This document shows, piece by piece, positions 37,438-45,604 of a stretch of DNA of 64,000 nt. The notes below the pieces were generated by a model. It saw only the letters and a program-made list of their open reading frames with translations, did not search any database and had not been told where the DNA came from. A program made the position numbers and the translations under genes. Position 1 is the first letter of the stretch; each line of letters begins with the position of its first letter. The DNA is from Bradyrhizobium sp. JYMT SZCCT0180 (lineage in GTDB: Bacteria > Pseudomonadota > Alphaproteobacteria > Rhizobiales > Xanthobacteraceae), in assembly GCF_018130165.1 (NCBI RefSeq), contig NZ_JAFCLZ010000006.1, positions 1 through 64,000 on the forward strand. Direction: 5' to 3'.

Positions 37438-39168
37438 TTACGGTGCAGTCGGCCGCTCCAACGGGAAATCGGTTCGTTCCCCGGCCTTGCTCTCTTCCAG
37501 CACGCTGTCGAGCGTCCGGAGCCATGCGCCGCTGTCCGTTTTGTCCGCCAACCCTTCCGCCCTTAACAGATCGCGCAGCTGCGCATGAGCGCCGACGATG
37601 CAGAACGTCACATGACGCGATGCCAGCTCGTCATGGAGGTCAAGCAACATGCGCGCCCCGGCGAGATCGATGTAGGGGGACGCCGAGAGATCGCAGGCAA
37701 CCAGCCTGACGTCAGGCGATTTTCGGAACGCCGTCACAACCGTATCCAGTATCGTCTCGGCATTGATGTAGAGCAGCGAGGCTTCAGGCCGGAAAGCGAT
37801 AACACCGACCAGCGGCTCCACGCCTTCGTGCCTGGCGCTGTCGGAATAGCGGCCGGTCCCGGGAAGCCGCCCGAGAAACGCGATGTTGGGCCGCGACGCA
37901 CGGGCAAGCAGCAGGAAGATGGATGCAAGGGCGGCAAGCAGCACACCTTGCAGGATTCCGAGCAGCAGCACGGAGACCAGCGCGGTCGCCGCGGCGTAGA
38001 AGTCGATCCTGCTGACCCTCCACATCCAGATCAGCGCGCGGACGTCGACCAGCTTGTAAACGGCAACCAGGACAATGCCGGCCAACACTGCTTTGGGAAG
38101 ATTGGTCAACAATCCCGTAAAGAACAGCAGGCAAAGCGCAAGGGCAAACGAGCAAACCACCAGTGCCAGCGGCGTGCGCGCTCCTCCCGAGTCGTTGACG
38201 GCGGATTGCGACAACCCGCCGGCGACGGGATAGCCATGGCCAAACGCGACTGCGAGGTTAGCGGCGCCCAGGCCCAGGAATTCCTGCCGCACATCAAGGC
38301 TGTATCCATGCTTCGCTGCAAAACTCCGGGCCGCCGAAACACCTTCTATGTAGGCCAGCAGCAGACACCCGGCCGCTAATGGAAATAGCTCCTGGAATTC
38401 GAGCATCCCGAAAGTCGGCACCTGGAAAGCCGGCAGTCCTTCCGGAATGCTGCCGGTAACTTGTATGCCCAGCGACGGAAGACCGAACAAGGTTGCCAGG
38501 AAAATTGACAGTGCCACCACGGTCAATCCGACCGGCCTGCCCGGCAGAAACCGGCCGCCGAGGAGCAAGAACAGGATTGCAGCAACCCCAATTGCCAATA
38601 CGAGCAGATTGCTGTCGCCGAGTTGACTTGCAAGCCGGATGGCCCGGTCGAAGAAGTTGTGGCCTCCGCCCGCTACGCCGAACAGGCTCGGCAACTGACT
38701 CATGATGATTGTCAGTCCGGCCCCTGCCTTGAAGCCGACAAGGATACTGTCGCTGACCAGGCGGACGAGAATGCTGAGTTTGAAAAGCCAGGCAATCAGG
38801 CAAAGCAGCGCCACAGCGCAGGCTGCAAGGCTGGCGATCTGCGCGAATCGAACCGCGTCGCCCCCAGCCAGGGACCCAACGGTGCCGGCAATCATCAGCG
38901 AGATCGCGGAGGTCGGGCCGACCGCGAGCTGGCGCGACGAACCGAGCAAAGCATAGCCGATGCCTCCGAGCATATAGCCGTAAATGCCGACCTGCGGCGG
39001 CAACCCGGCCAGGCCTGCATAGGCCAGCGATACCGGGATCGCATAGGCGGCGAGCGTCACACCGGCAATCGCATCGTGGCGCAGCCAGGACGGCTGATAC
39101 TCGGCAAGCCAGATCGACGGAGGAAAAATCCGTATCCAGCCCGTTCGCTGAGACGAGCATGGTTTCAT
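37438..39168 (-). CDS. SulP-family anion transporter with STAS domain
   Basis: 576 residues from ATG 39168, which overlaps the DUF1275 stop (ATGA). It has about 11-12 membrane helices, with the SulP signature near WLRHDAIAGVTLAAYAIPVS and LPPQVGIYGYMLGGIGYALL, and FGHGYPVAGGLSQSAVNDSG further on. A C-terminal STAS domain (~455-555) contains VACDLSASPYIDLAGARML. The family carries sulfate, bicarbonate or dicarboxylates; the substrate here is unknown. It is second in a two-gene operon under the box at 39909. Confidence 0.88.
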   Translation of the reverse strand: MKPCSSQRTGWIRIFPPSIWLAEYQPSWLRHDAIAGVTLAAYAIPVSLAYAGLAGLPPQVGIYGYMLGGIGYALLGSSRQLAVGPTSAISLMIAGTVGSLAGGDAVRFAQIASLAACAVALLCLIAWLFKLSILVRLVSDSILVGFKAGAGLTIIMSQLPSLFGVAGGGHNFFDRAIRLASQLGDSNLLVLAIGVAAILFLLLGGRFLPGRPVGLTVVALSIFLATLFGLPSLGIQVTGSIPEGLPAFQVPTFGMLEFQELFPLAAGCLLLAYIEGVSAARSFAAKHGYSLDVRQEFLGLGAANLAVAFGHGYPVAGGLSQSAVNDSGGARTPLALVVCSFALALCLLFFTGLLTNLPKAVLAGIVLVAVYKLVDVRALIWMWRVSRIDFYAAATALVSVLLLGILQGVLLAALASIFLLLARASRPNIAFLGRLPGTGRYSDSARHEGVEPLVGVIAFRPEASLLYINAETILDTVVTAFRKSPDVRLVACDLSASPYIDLAGARMLLDLHDELASRHVTFCIVGAHAQLRDLLRAEGLADKTDSGAWLRTLDSVLEESKAGERTDFPLERPTAP

Positions 39169-39842
39169 GGACGCTCCTCGTTGGGGCGAATCTCGCAGCG
39201 AAGCAAAACGATCAGCAGTGCGACTACCGGCAAGCCAAGCGCGAGGTCCGGGATGAACTTCGTTGCATAGGCGCCGACCGCCGCCCCTACGCCAAAGGCG
39301 ACGCACAGCGCGGCGAAGATACCCGGGCGGCGAAGCGAGCCAAATTGTCCGGACACCACGGCGAACAGTCCCTCAATCGCCTGGCGAAGATTGCCCGTTA
39401 TCATCACCGAGCTGTAGATCACGCCTTCGACCTTGGTGAAGATCGCGGCTTGCATGGCGGCAACGAACGAAATGCCAAGCGTGCCCGCCAGATCCGGCAA
39501 GCGATTGTGCAGGATGCCGACCGTGATAAGCATCACAATCTCGATAAGCGTGCTGATCGCACTGGCACGCTCTCCTGTCGCGCTGCGCAGAAATGTGGCC
39601 ATCACGATCCCCACCGCGAATGCCAGCATCGGAGGAACAAAGTGAAGCGCCCGCGCCCATTCGCCCGTGGTGCCATAAACCCAGAGCAGGACGAGGTTCG
39701 CCGTCTGCGCGTTGGCCATCACGCCGTGGATGATCCACGTATAGGCGTCGAGATAGCCGCCGGCGAAGGCAAGCAGCAGCGCGACCTGCACCGTTTCGTC
39801 GCGGCGTATCGGCGGACTTGCGGCGATATCCATTGAAGTCAT
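39165..39842 (-). CDS. DUF1275 (YoaK-like) membrane protein
   Basis: 225 residues from ATG 39842 (ATG 39833 is also possible). It has six predicted membrane helices and the family blocks AFAGGYLDAYTWIIHGVMAN, QTANLV and FTKVEGVIYSSVMITGNLRQ. The function of DUF1275 proteins is not known. It is translationally coupled to the SulP transporter downstream and lies 66 bp from an exact FNR/FixK box. Confidence 0.85.
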   Translation of the reverse strand: MTSMDIAASPPIRRDETVQVALLLAFAGGYLDAYTWIIHGVMANAQTANLVLLWVYGTTGEWARALHFVPPMLAFAVGIVMATFLRSATGERASAISTLIEIVMLITVGILHNRLPDLAGTLGISFVAAMQAAIFTKVEGVIYSSVMITGNLRQAIEGLFAVVSGQFGSLRRPGIFAALCVAFGVGAAVGAYATKFIPDLALGLPVVALLIVLLRCEIRPNEERP

Positions 39843-39908
39843 GTCAATACGCGGGCTTGTCGCGGGTCCGGCTCTGCTCGATAGGCAACGCCTCAACCCC
39901 GACGGGGC

Positions 39909-39922
39909 TTGATCTGGATCAA
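39909..39922. promoter_or_regulatory. FNR/FixK-type box
   Basis: TTGATCTGGATCAA, an exact consensus match, 66 bp before the DUF1275 start (minus strand) and 214 bp from the plus-strand hydrolase at 40137. Confidence 0.8.
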
Positions 39923-40136
39923 GCCTTCAGGGAGTTCCCGGCAATCAACTCGGTACGCAATCGAACCGTGTGCCCGGGAATGCGAGAATGGCCAGTGTCA
40001 GCGGGATCACCGTCCCGGAAAGCTCTCTGCTGCCGGCGGAGACTCGCGTTCTTCTCCTTGCGCGTACCGACGTCGGCCATCTGAACCTTCGTTGGTTGAG
40101 CATTTGCTTCAGGTGCTACATCGAGGGAGACGCGCC

Positions 40137-41030
40137 ATGAGTCAGCAAAGCTTACGTAGCCTGATCGCCGCGCTATTGCTGCTATTCGCTACCCTGATCA
40201 CGCCGTCGCACGCCGAAGATCAGGCCGCCGCATCCCGTCCAATCCAGGAAGAGGTCTGGGCGCTGCCGCTGCCGCTCCCGATGTTCGCCTATGTGGTGCG
40301 GCCGGTCGGTGACGGGCCGTTCCCGCTTGCGATCATGAACCACGGCGTCTCAATGACTGCGACCGGCCGCAGCTTTTTCCCGCTTGTGGAATTTCGCGAC
40401 GCCGCCAAGTGGTTTGCCCAACGCGGCTATCTCGTGGTGGCCCCCGTCGGCACCGGATACGGCGCGGCCGCCATCGACATCCCCGAGCATGGGCTCTACG
40501 GCCCGTTCTTCTCGAAAGTCGGAAAGTGCAGCAATCCCAACTTCCACGCTCCCGGCCTTGCGGTCGCTCAAGTCGACCTCTGGATCATCGACTATATGGC
40601 GGCCGAGAAACGCACCCTGCCCAAGGACGTCATCATCGTCGGGCAGTCCGCCGGCGGCTGGGCCTCGATCGCGCTTTCAAGCCTGAACCCGCCCCAGGTC
40701 AAGGCAATCATCACCTTTGCCGCGGGCCGAGGCGGCCGCGTCGACGGCAAGCCGAACAACAATTGCGCGCCCGACAAACTGGTCGAAGCAACCGGCGAGT
40801 TCGGCCGCACATCGCGGGTGCCGATGCTGTGGATCTATATCGAGAACGATACCTTCTTTGGCCCCGCCCTGTCGAAACGCATGCACGAGGCCTTTAGCGC
40901 GGCAGGCGGCAAGGCCGAATACCATTTGGTACCGCCGTTCGGTGGTGATGGACATTTCTTTATTGGGTCTGCCGACGCCATCCCGATCTGGTCCCCGATC
41001 GTGTCGAAATTTCTGAATGAACAAAGGTAG
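40137..41030 (+). CDS. exported alpha/beta hydrolase (dienelactone hydrolase-like)
   Basis: 297 residues from ATG 40137 (GAGGGAGACGCGCC upstream). It has a signal peptide (RSLIAALLLLFATLITPSHA) and an alpha/beta-hydrolase fold with the nucleophile serine in VIIVGQSAGGWAS, an acidic residue in LWIYIENDTFF and a histidine in FGGDGHFF. Three to four cysteines (VGKCSNPNF, NNNCAPDK) could form a disulfide in the periplasm. The substrate is unknown. It is followed after 28 bp by the IalB-like gene on the same strand. Confidence 0.82.
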   Translation: MSQQSLRSLIAALLLLFATLITPSHAEDQAAASRPIQEEVWALPLPLPMFAYVVRPVGDGPFPLAIMNHGVSMTATGRSFFPLVEFRDAAKWFAQRGYLVVAPVGTGYGAAAIDIPEHGLYGPFFSKVGKCSNPNFHAPGLAVAQVDLWIIDYMAAEKRTLPKDVIIVGQSAGGWASIALSSLNPPQVKAIITFAAGRGGRVDGKPNNNCAPDKLVEATGEFGRTSRVPMLWIYIENDTFFGPALSKRMHEAFSAAGGKAEYHLVPPFGGDGHFFIGSADAIPIWSPIVSKFLNEQR

Positions 41031-41058
41031 GGAACGGCCATAGCCTGGAGGAGCATCA

Positions 41059-41676
41059 ATGACGAGCTCACATCGCGCCGAATCGCGGTTCAATTATGCG
41101 AAGCCCTGCTTTAGACTGCTTGTTCTGGCGGCGGTCGCGAGCACCGCGTTCGGCCAGTCAGCCGTATCACAACAATCATCGACGACCGCGCCGGCGGGGA
41201 CCGAAATCGCGCCCCGTGGGCAGCGCGAAGTCAAGGATCTCACCTATAGTGACTGGAAGAAGCTCTGCTTCAGGCCCGGCGGCGCGAAAATGATCTGCCG
41301 GACCTCGATCACCGGAACGTTCCCGACCGGTCAAATGGCGGTCCGCGTCGATATCATCGAGCGTGAAGGCGACGCCACGGCGCGGCTGCAGGTGTTCTGC
41401 CCCGTGGGCATGTATCTGCCGAAGCCGGCCACGCTTACGATCGACCAGGGCAAGCCTCATGATGTGCCCTATACCTGGTGCCTCACCAATGCCTGCATCG
41501 CAGGCGCCGCGGCAGACCCGAAGATGGTCCAGGAAATGAGTTCAGGGCAAATGCTGCGGCTGGAATTCGTTGATTCAGGCCTGCTGTCGGTCTCGACGTC
41601 GCTCCCGCTCGGCCAGTTCGCGTCCATCCACAAAGGTGCGCCGGCGCAGACGTTCGAACAGGACATCGATGAATGA
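41059..41676 (+). CDS. invasion-associated locus B (IalB) family protein
   Basis: 205 residues with a signal-like N-terminus (about 14-34, LLVLAAVASTAFG). The IalB domain follows: SDWKKLCFRPGGAKMICRTS, VFCPVGMYLPKPATLTIDQG and YTWCLTNACIAGAAADPKM, with the conserved paired cysteines. IalB proteins are periplasmic; in Bartonella the founding member helps erythrocyte invasion, and in free-living rhizobia the role is unknown. It is probably co-transcribed with the hydrolase upstream and ends in a hairpin terminator. Confidence 0.88.
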   Translation: MTSSHRAESRFNYAKPCFRLLVLAAVASTAFGQSAVSQQSSTTAPAGTEIAPRGQREVKDLTYSDWKKLCFRPGGAKMICRTSITGTFPTGQMAVRVDIIEREGDATARLQVFCPVGMYLPKPATLTIDQGKPHDVPYTWCLTNACIAGAAADPKMVQEMSSGQMLRLEFVDSGLLSVSTSLPLGQFASIHKGAPAQTFEQDIDE

Positions 41677-41687
41677 GACAAGTTTGC

Positions 41688-42059
41688 CTAAGCGGCAGCG
41701 CTTACTTTTTGGATGGGCTCGATGAGCGAAGATGCGGTAAACGGCTTGATCAGGTATGCGATGCAGCCCGACCCTATTGCCGCTGCGCGGTTCGCCTCAC
41801 TATCGTTTCCGGTGATGTAAATAACTGGCAGGACGCACCCATTGTCGGCGAGGTAACGCCGCAACGCGATGCCGGATTCCCCCTTCAGGTCGATATCCAG
41901 GACAATACAAAATGCTGCGCCGAAATCCGCGTAACTGAGCAGCTCCGCACCAGACTCGAAGAGGATTGCGTTGAAGCCGTGCTTGCTCAGCAACCGCTTC
42001 ATGCCCTCGCGCATTGAAGAATCATCATCAACCACGAAAATTGACTTGCGGATCGACAC
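41688..42059 (-). CDS. single-domain response regulator receiver protein
   Basis: 123 residues, all receiver domain: acidic pair at DDD (~11-13), phospho-acceptor Asp 55 in CIVLDIDLKG, conserved Thr in YITGNDS and Lys 105 in IKPF. It has no output domain. It resembles the receiver of FixJ-type proteins and may act as a phosphate sink or signal by protein contact. The FixJ-like gene lies 184 bp upstream on the same strand. No kinase is adjacent. Confidence 0.9.
   Translation of the reverse strand: MSIRKSIFVVDDDSSMREGMKRLLSKHGFNAILFESGAELLSYADFGAAFCIVLDIDLKGESGIALRRYLADNGCVLPVIYITGNDSEANRAAAIGSGCIAYLIKPFTASSLIEPIQKVSAAA
41689..41710 (+). terminator. intrinsic terminator of the hydrolase-IalB unit
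   Basis: A 6-bp stem TAAGCG/CGCTTA with a GCAG loop, followed by CTTTTT. It begins 12 bp after the IalB stop and overlaps the 3' end of the convergent receiver gene. Confidence 0.6.
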
Positions 42060-42243
42060 AGTGCTCGGCCTTCAGGTTTCATACAATTCAAAACCATTCG
42101 GCGACCGCGCCAAGTATACGGAAGTATGAGTAAGCCGCGCGAGCGCCACTGGGGCATCCCTAGTTAGACATCCGCCCGCAAACTTTCATATTGTCCTCAT
42201 GTGCAAGGTGGTCGGAACGGGATCCAGCGGTACCCCAATCTGC

Positions 42244-42879
42244 CTATTTGCCGGAGTTGGTGTCCGGAAGCAGCACGCCCATCCGCACCGCCCTCGAAAC
42301 CAATTCCGCAAGCGAATGCGCTTGCAGCTTTTCCATCACCTGATGGCGGTGCGCTTTCACGGTGCGTTCGGTCGTTCCGAGATCGTTGGCAATCTGCTTG
42401 TTCATCTTGCCGCGCACGATCAAATCGAACACCTGTCGCTCGCGCGGAGTCAGTGTTGCAACGAGGGCGAGAAAGGAATCGAGGTCAGTCTGTTGGCTGC
42501 GGGCCAGGTCGCAACGAGCCAAAGCACGCTCGATTGCGCCAATCATTTGTTCTGACGGTATCGGCTTGGTCAGAAAATCCTCAGCCCCCGCCTTGATGGC
42601 TCGCACGGTCGTCGGGATATCGGAATGTCCGGTGACGAACACGATGGGCAGGATCGATCCGAGTTCGACGAGACGATTTTGCAGCTCAAGACCGCTCACC
42701 CCCGGCATCTGTACATCGAGCAGGATACATCCCGGTATTTCTGCGCTGCCCGGCAGGCAATCCAACAAATGCTGCGCCGATGAGTGGGTTTCTACTAGAT
42801 AGCCCGCATGCCTCAGGCGCCGTTCGATCGCCGTTCGAAACGAGGCGTCGTCATCGACCACGTGAACAAGGCCAGGCAT
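42244..42879 (-). CDS. FixJ/NarL-type response regulator
   Basis: 211 residues from ATG 42879 (AGGAGGGGAA directly upstream). The receiver domain has Asp 9/10, Asp 55 (LLDVQMPG), TGHSDIPTTVRAIKAGAEDF and Lys 105 (LTKPI). The C-terminal LuxR-type helix-turn-helix shows LTPRERQVFDLIVRGKMNKQ and TERTVKAHRHQVMEKL. This is the layout of FixJ, which with FixL activates fixK when oxygen is low. The divergent neighbour is a FixK-like gene, which supports a FixJ role, but no FixL lies in the window. The cognate kinase is unknown. Confidence 0.85.
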   Translation of the reverse strand: MPGLVHVVDDDASFRTAIERRLRHAGYLVETHSSAQHLLDCLPGSAEIPGCILLDVQMPGVSGLELQNRLVELGSILPIVFVTGHSDIPTTVRAIKAGAEDFLTKPIPSEQMIGAIERALARCDLARSQQTDLDSFLALVATLTPRERQVFDLIVRGKMNKQIANDLGTTERTVKAHRHQVMEKLQAHSLAELVSRAVRMGVLLPDTNSGK

Positions 42880-43178
42880 TTCCCCTCCTAGCCGCCGAAC
42901 CAAACCCGGCGATCCGAACGGGTTCAAGCAACTTCGCAATCAATGTGCAAATGCCCCCTAGCGGACATATGGTTTGGCGCGGCAATGTGCGCGTCTCAAT
43001 GGCAGCAACATACTGCCGGTTGTCCTTTGGTACAATGAACATTGGGACAATAGTTTCAGGTAGGGCTTTCGTCCAAGGTGAACTGCGGTCGAAAACGAAG
43101 GGCAATGCCCGCATTCTCTGCGACGAACTGCTTCACCCAAACGTGGCACCACGTAGCGCCCAGTACAGGAGTTGGCCC

Positions 43179-43862
43179 ATGTTTGTGCGGATCACGGCCG
43201 ATTCGGCGTCCCGTCCCAACACGCTCGATGCGCTCGGCATGGAGAGCTATTCAAATCCGCTCGTTAGTTTAAGCGAATTCAATTACAAAAAAGGGACCGA
43301 AATATTCGGAGAGAAAGAGCCTGCGGAATACGTCTATCAGGTGAAAGCCGGTGCGGTGCGGAGCTACAAGTTGCTTTCGGACGGCCGTCGCCAGATCGGC
43401 GCGTTTCACCTTGTGGGCGACATCTTTGGACTCGAGAACGGAAGCGAACACCGGTTTACCGCGGAGGCGATCGTGAACACCACGGTTCGCCTGATCAAGC
43501 GGCGCAGCCTTGAGATCGTGGCCGAGAGCGATGCGATGGTCTCGCGCAACCTGCTCAGCATGACCACGAGCAACCTGCAGCATGCCGAGGACCATATGCT
43601 GTTGCTCGGCCGCAAGACTTCGCTGGAGCGGGTCGCCGCCTTCCTGATCGAGATGGATCGACGGCTTACGGCGGCGGGCGTCATGCCGCTACCGATGTCG
43701 CGCCGCGACATTGCAGATTATCTCGGCCTGACGCTCGAAACGGTCTCGCGTGCGCTGTCGCGGCTGCATGAGCTCGGCATCATCGGCTTCATCGGCACCA
43801 ATCAGCGCCAGATCGTGCTTATGGACCGCCAGGAGCTGGCCAATCTCGACCTGCAGCACTGA
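43179..43862 (+). CDS. FixK-like Crp/Fnr family regulator
   Basis: 227 residues from ATG 43179 (AGGAG 7 nt upstream; the open frame runs back to 42780). The cyclic-nucleotide-like sensor fold (KKGTEIFGEKEPAEYVYQVK, GDIFGLENGS), the dimer helix and the DNA-binding domain MSRRDIADYLGLTLETVSRA are present. The ETVSR recognition helix is that of FNR/FixK proteins, which read TTGAT-N4-ATCAA. It has no cysteine, so it cannot carry an FNR iron-sulfur cluster nor the redox cysteine known in B. japonicum FixK2. Oxygen control would have to come from upstream regulators such as the divergent FixJ-like protein. The 300-bp gap 42880-43178 between them should hold both promoters; I found no FNR box in it. 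Confidence 0.88.
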   Translation: MFVRITADSASRPNTLDALGMESYSNPLVSLSEFNYKKGTEIFGEKEPAEYVYQVKAGAVRSYKLLSDGRRQIGAFHLVGDIFGLENGSEHRFTAEAIVNTTVRLIKRRSLEIVAESDAMVSRNLLSMTTSNLQHAEDHMLLLGRKTSLERVAAFLIEMDRRLTAAGVMPLPMSRRDIADYLGLTLETVSRALSRLHELGIIGFIGTNQRQIVLMDRQELANLDLQH

Positions 43863-44298
43863 ACCCCGGTGCGCCGGTTGAGGCGAGATGCTCGTGCGTC
43901 TTGCGCAGCACCTCGAACAGGACGGCGGTCGACCAGCCGAACATCAGGATGCCGTTCATCGCGGTCATCGGTCCGCTCAGCCGCCACGCCTGCACGGGCG
44001 TGATGTCACCGTAGCCGAGCGTGGTATAATTGACGAAAGAAAAATAAAGCAGATCGCTGCCGGCAGGCGCTGCACCGACGATCGCGTAGGCCAGCGCCCA
44101 AACAAAGATCTCCAGCGTGTGCGCCACCATCAGGGCCACCGCAGTCGCGACCATCACGGCCATCAGGTGCACTCTCGGCCACCTCATGTGCCGCTGCCCG
44201 GCGGCGCGGGCAATGCCGGCCGCGCCGACGGTCACCAGCGCATGGATCATGATGTTGAGCACGCTGACGACGAAGCCTACCAGCAATTCAAGCGCCAT
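43819..44298 (-). CDS. two-helix potassium channel-like protein
   Basis: 159 residues: three or four hydrophobic segments, with the pore motif FVNYTTLGYGDITPVQAWRL between the last two (TLGYGD selectivity filter) and a terminal helix MTAMNGILMFGWSTAVLFEV. No cytoplasmic TrkA-N or cyclic nucleotide domain is attached. It probably conducts K+. Its 3' end overlaps the 3' end of the FixK-like gene by 44 bp in the opposite direction. It is the last gene of the unit phasin-hydrolase-double hydrolase. Confidence 0.82.
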   Translation of the reverse strand: MALELLVGFVVSVLNIMIHALVTVGAAGIARAAGQRHMRWPRVHLMAVMVATAVALMVAHTLEIFVWALAYAIVGAAPAGSDLLYFSFVNYTTLGYGDITPVQAWRLSGPMTAMNGILMFGWSTAVLFEVLRKTHEHLASTGAPGFSAAGRDWPAPGGP

Positions 44299-44356
44299 CG
44301 CCGTCTCTTGGATCGGCAGAGGCGCGACCCATCCTCTGATTACAGTGCAGCCGATC

Positions 44357-44701
44357 TCAGCTCTTCGGCGTGAATGCGCTGGTCGCCGCCTTCATGGCGG
44401 ATTCACCCATGCTCCTGGCCTGCTCGGTCAGCGCCCGCATCTGGTCCTGGTAGAACTCGGACTGGATCTTGAAAGCGTCCTGCGCATCCTTGGCTTGAAT
44501 CAGCCTATCGCCGAGATCGAATGTCGCAGTCACATTACGCTGCACCTGACTGCAGAACTGCTTGACCTGATCGGAAGCCGGCAGCTGCGAAGCGCCCTTC
44601 TCGAGCAATTCAAAATACTCCACCATGGCCTTTCGAATGCGGCCGTTGGCTTCGGAAAGCATCGCGCGAACGCTGTCAGCGGAGGGATTGATATCGGCCA
44701 T
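44357..44701 (-). CDS. phasin family protein
   Basis: 114 residues, all helical, with the phasin pattern: MVEYFELLEKGASQL, CSQVQRNVTATFDLGDRLIQ, AKDAQDAFKIQSEFYQDQMR and ALTEQARSMGESAMKAATSA. Phasins coat polyhydroxyalkanoate granules and affect their size. It lies 26 bp after the hydrolase gene and 58 bp before the channel gene. Its operon heads from the FixK-type box at 48171, which suggests granule remodelling at low oxygen (inference). Confidence 0.88.
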   Translation of the reverse strand: MADINPSADSVRAMLSEANGRIRKAMVEYFELLEKGASQLPASDQVKQFCSQVQRNVTATFDLGDRLIQAKDAQDAFKIQSEFYQDQMRALTEQARSMGESAMKAATSAFTPKS

Positions 44702-44727
44702 GACACTGCTCCTTGTGAGAGAACGGA

Positions 44728-45597
44728 CTAAACCTTATCGCGCAAGCCGCCAAACCAGGCGCCGAAATAGCCGGCGTAGAGCGCAGGCAATTCGAGATTC
44801 ATCGAATGCCCGATGCCGGGCACAACCACCAGGCGGCAATCCGGCATTGCAGCCGCCATCGTCCGAAGGTCGCTTGTTGGAATCCAGCCGTCCCACTCGC
44901 CCCACAGCACCAGATGCGGATGTCGGATCTCGGGCATTCGGCGCTCCAGCTCGCCGCTTTCCCGTTCGTGGGTGAGATTGACGGGGGTCCCGATCCAGAT
45001 TCCTTCGGAGACGCCAAAGGTCTGCTCCAGGATCCGTTCGAACAGCGCTTCGATCTCTCCAAGTCCAACGCGGAAGCGCGGGACGGTGTTCGGCGCAAGG
45101 CTATCCGGCACGAACAGCGAGGCCGCCGCAGTCGCCATGATTTCCCGGGTCAACTTCCTGCTCGCCATCATCGAACGGAAGAGACCGATCTGATCGGCAT
45201 TGAACGCCATGCCGAGCGGCGTAACCGGATCGAGGGCGAACACCCGTCCGAACCGCTGCGGCTGCATCAGCAGCATCCGCGCGGCGATGATGCCGCCGGT
45301 CGAATGGGTCGCCAAATGACAGAAATTGATGTCGAGCGCATCGAGTGCAGCCAGCATGTCCTGCGCATGCTGCTGCATCGAGTAGTTGGAATAGCCCACC
45401 GCAGGCTTCGGGCGGTCGCTTTCGCCGCAGCCGCGCCAGTCGATCCCGATCACACGCAGGCCGCTGGGAAATAAAGGCGCGGCCAGTTCGATCCAGTCCT
45501 TGCTGGCGAGATTGCCGTGGATGAAGACGACGGTAACGTCGCCTCCACCCCACTCTCGCCAGCCCAGCTGGACCTCGCCTGCCCGTACCCGCGCCAT
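44728..45597 (-). CDS. alpha/beta hydrolase
   Basis: 289 residues without a signal peptide. It has oxyanion loop VVFIHGNLASKDW, nucleophile Ser in LATHSTGGIIAARML, an acid near LWGEWDGWIPTSD and His in VVPGIGHSMNLE, a complete triad. The substrate is unknown. It begins 7 bp after the stop of the exported double-hydrolase gene and precedes the phasin, so it may act on polyester or acyl compounds (context only). Confidence 0.83.
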   Translation of the reverse strand: MARVRAGEVQLGWREWGGGDVTVVFIHGNLASKDWIELAAPLFPSGLRVIGIDWRGCGESDRPKPAVGYSNYSMQQHAQDMLAALDALDINFCHLATHSTGGIIAARMLLMQPQRFGRVFALDPVTPLGMAFNADQIGLFRSMMASRKLTREIMATAAASLFVPDSLAPNTVPRFRVGLGEIEALFERILEQTFGVSEGIWIGTPVNLTHERESGELERRMPEIRHPHLVLWGEWDGWIPTSDLRTMAAAMPDCRLVVVPGIGHSMNLELPALYAGYFGAWFGGLRDKV

Positions 45598-45604
45598 GAC
45601 AGCT

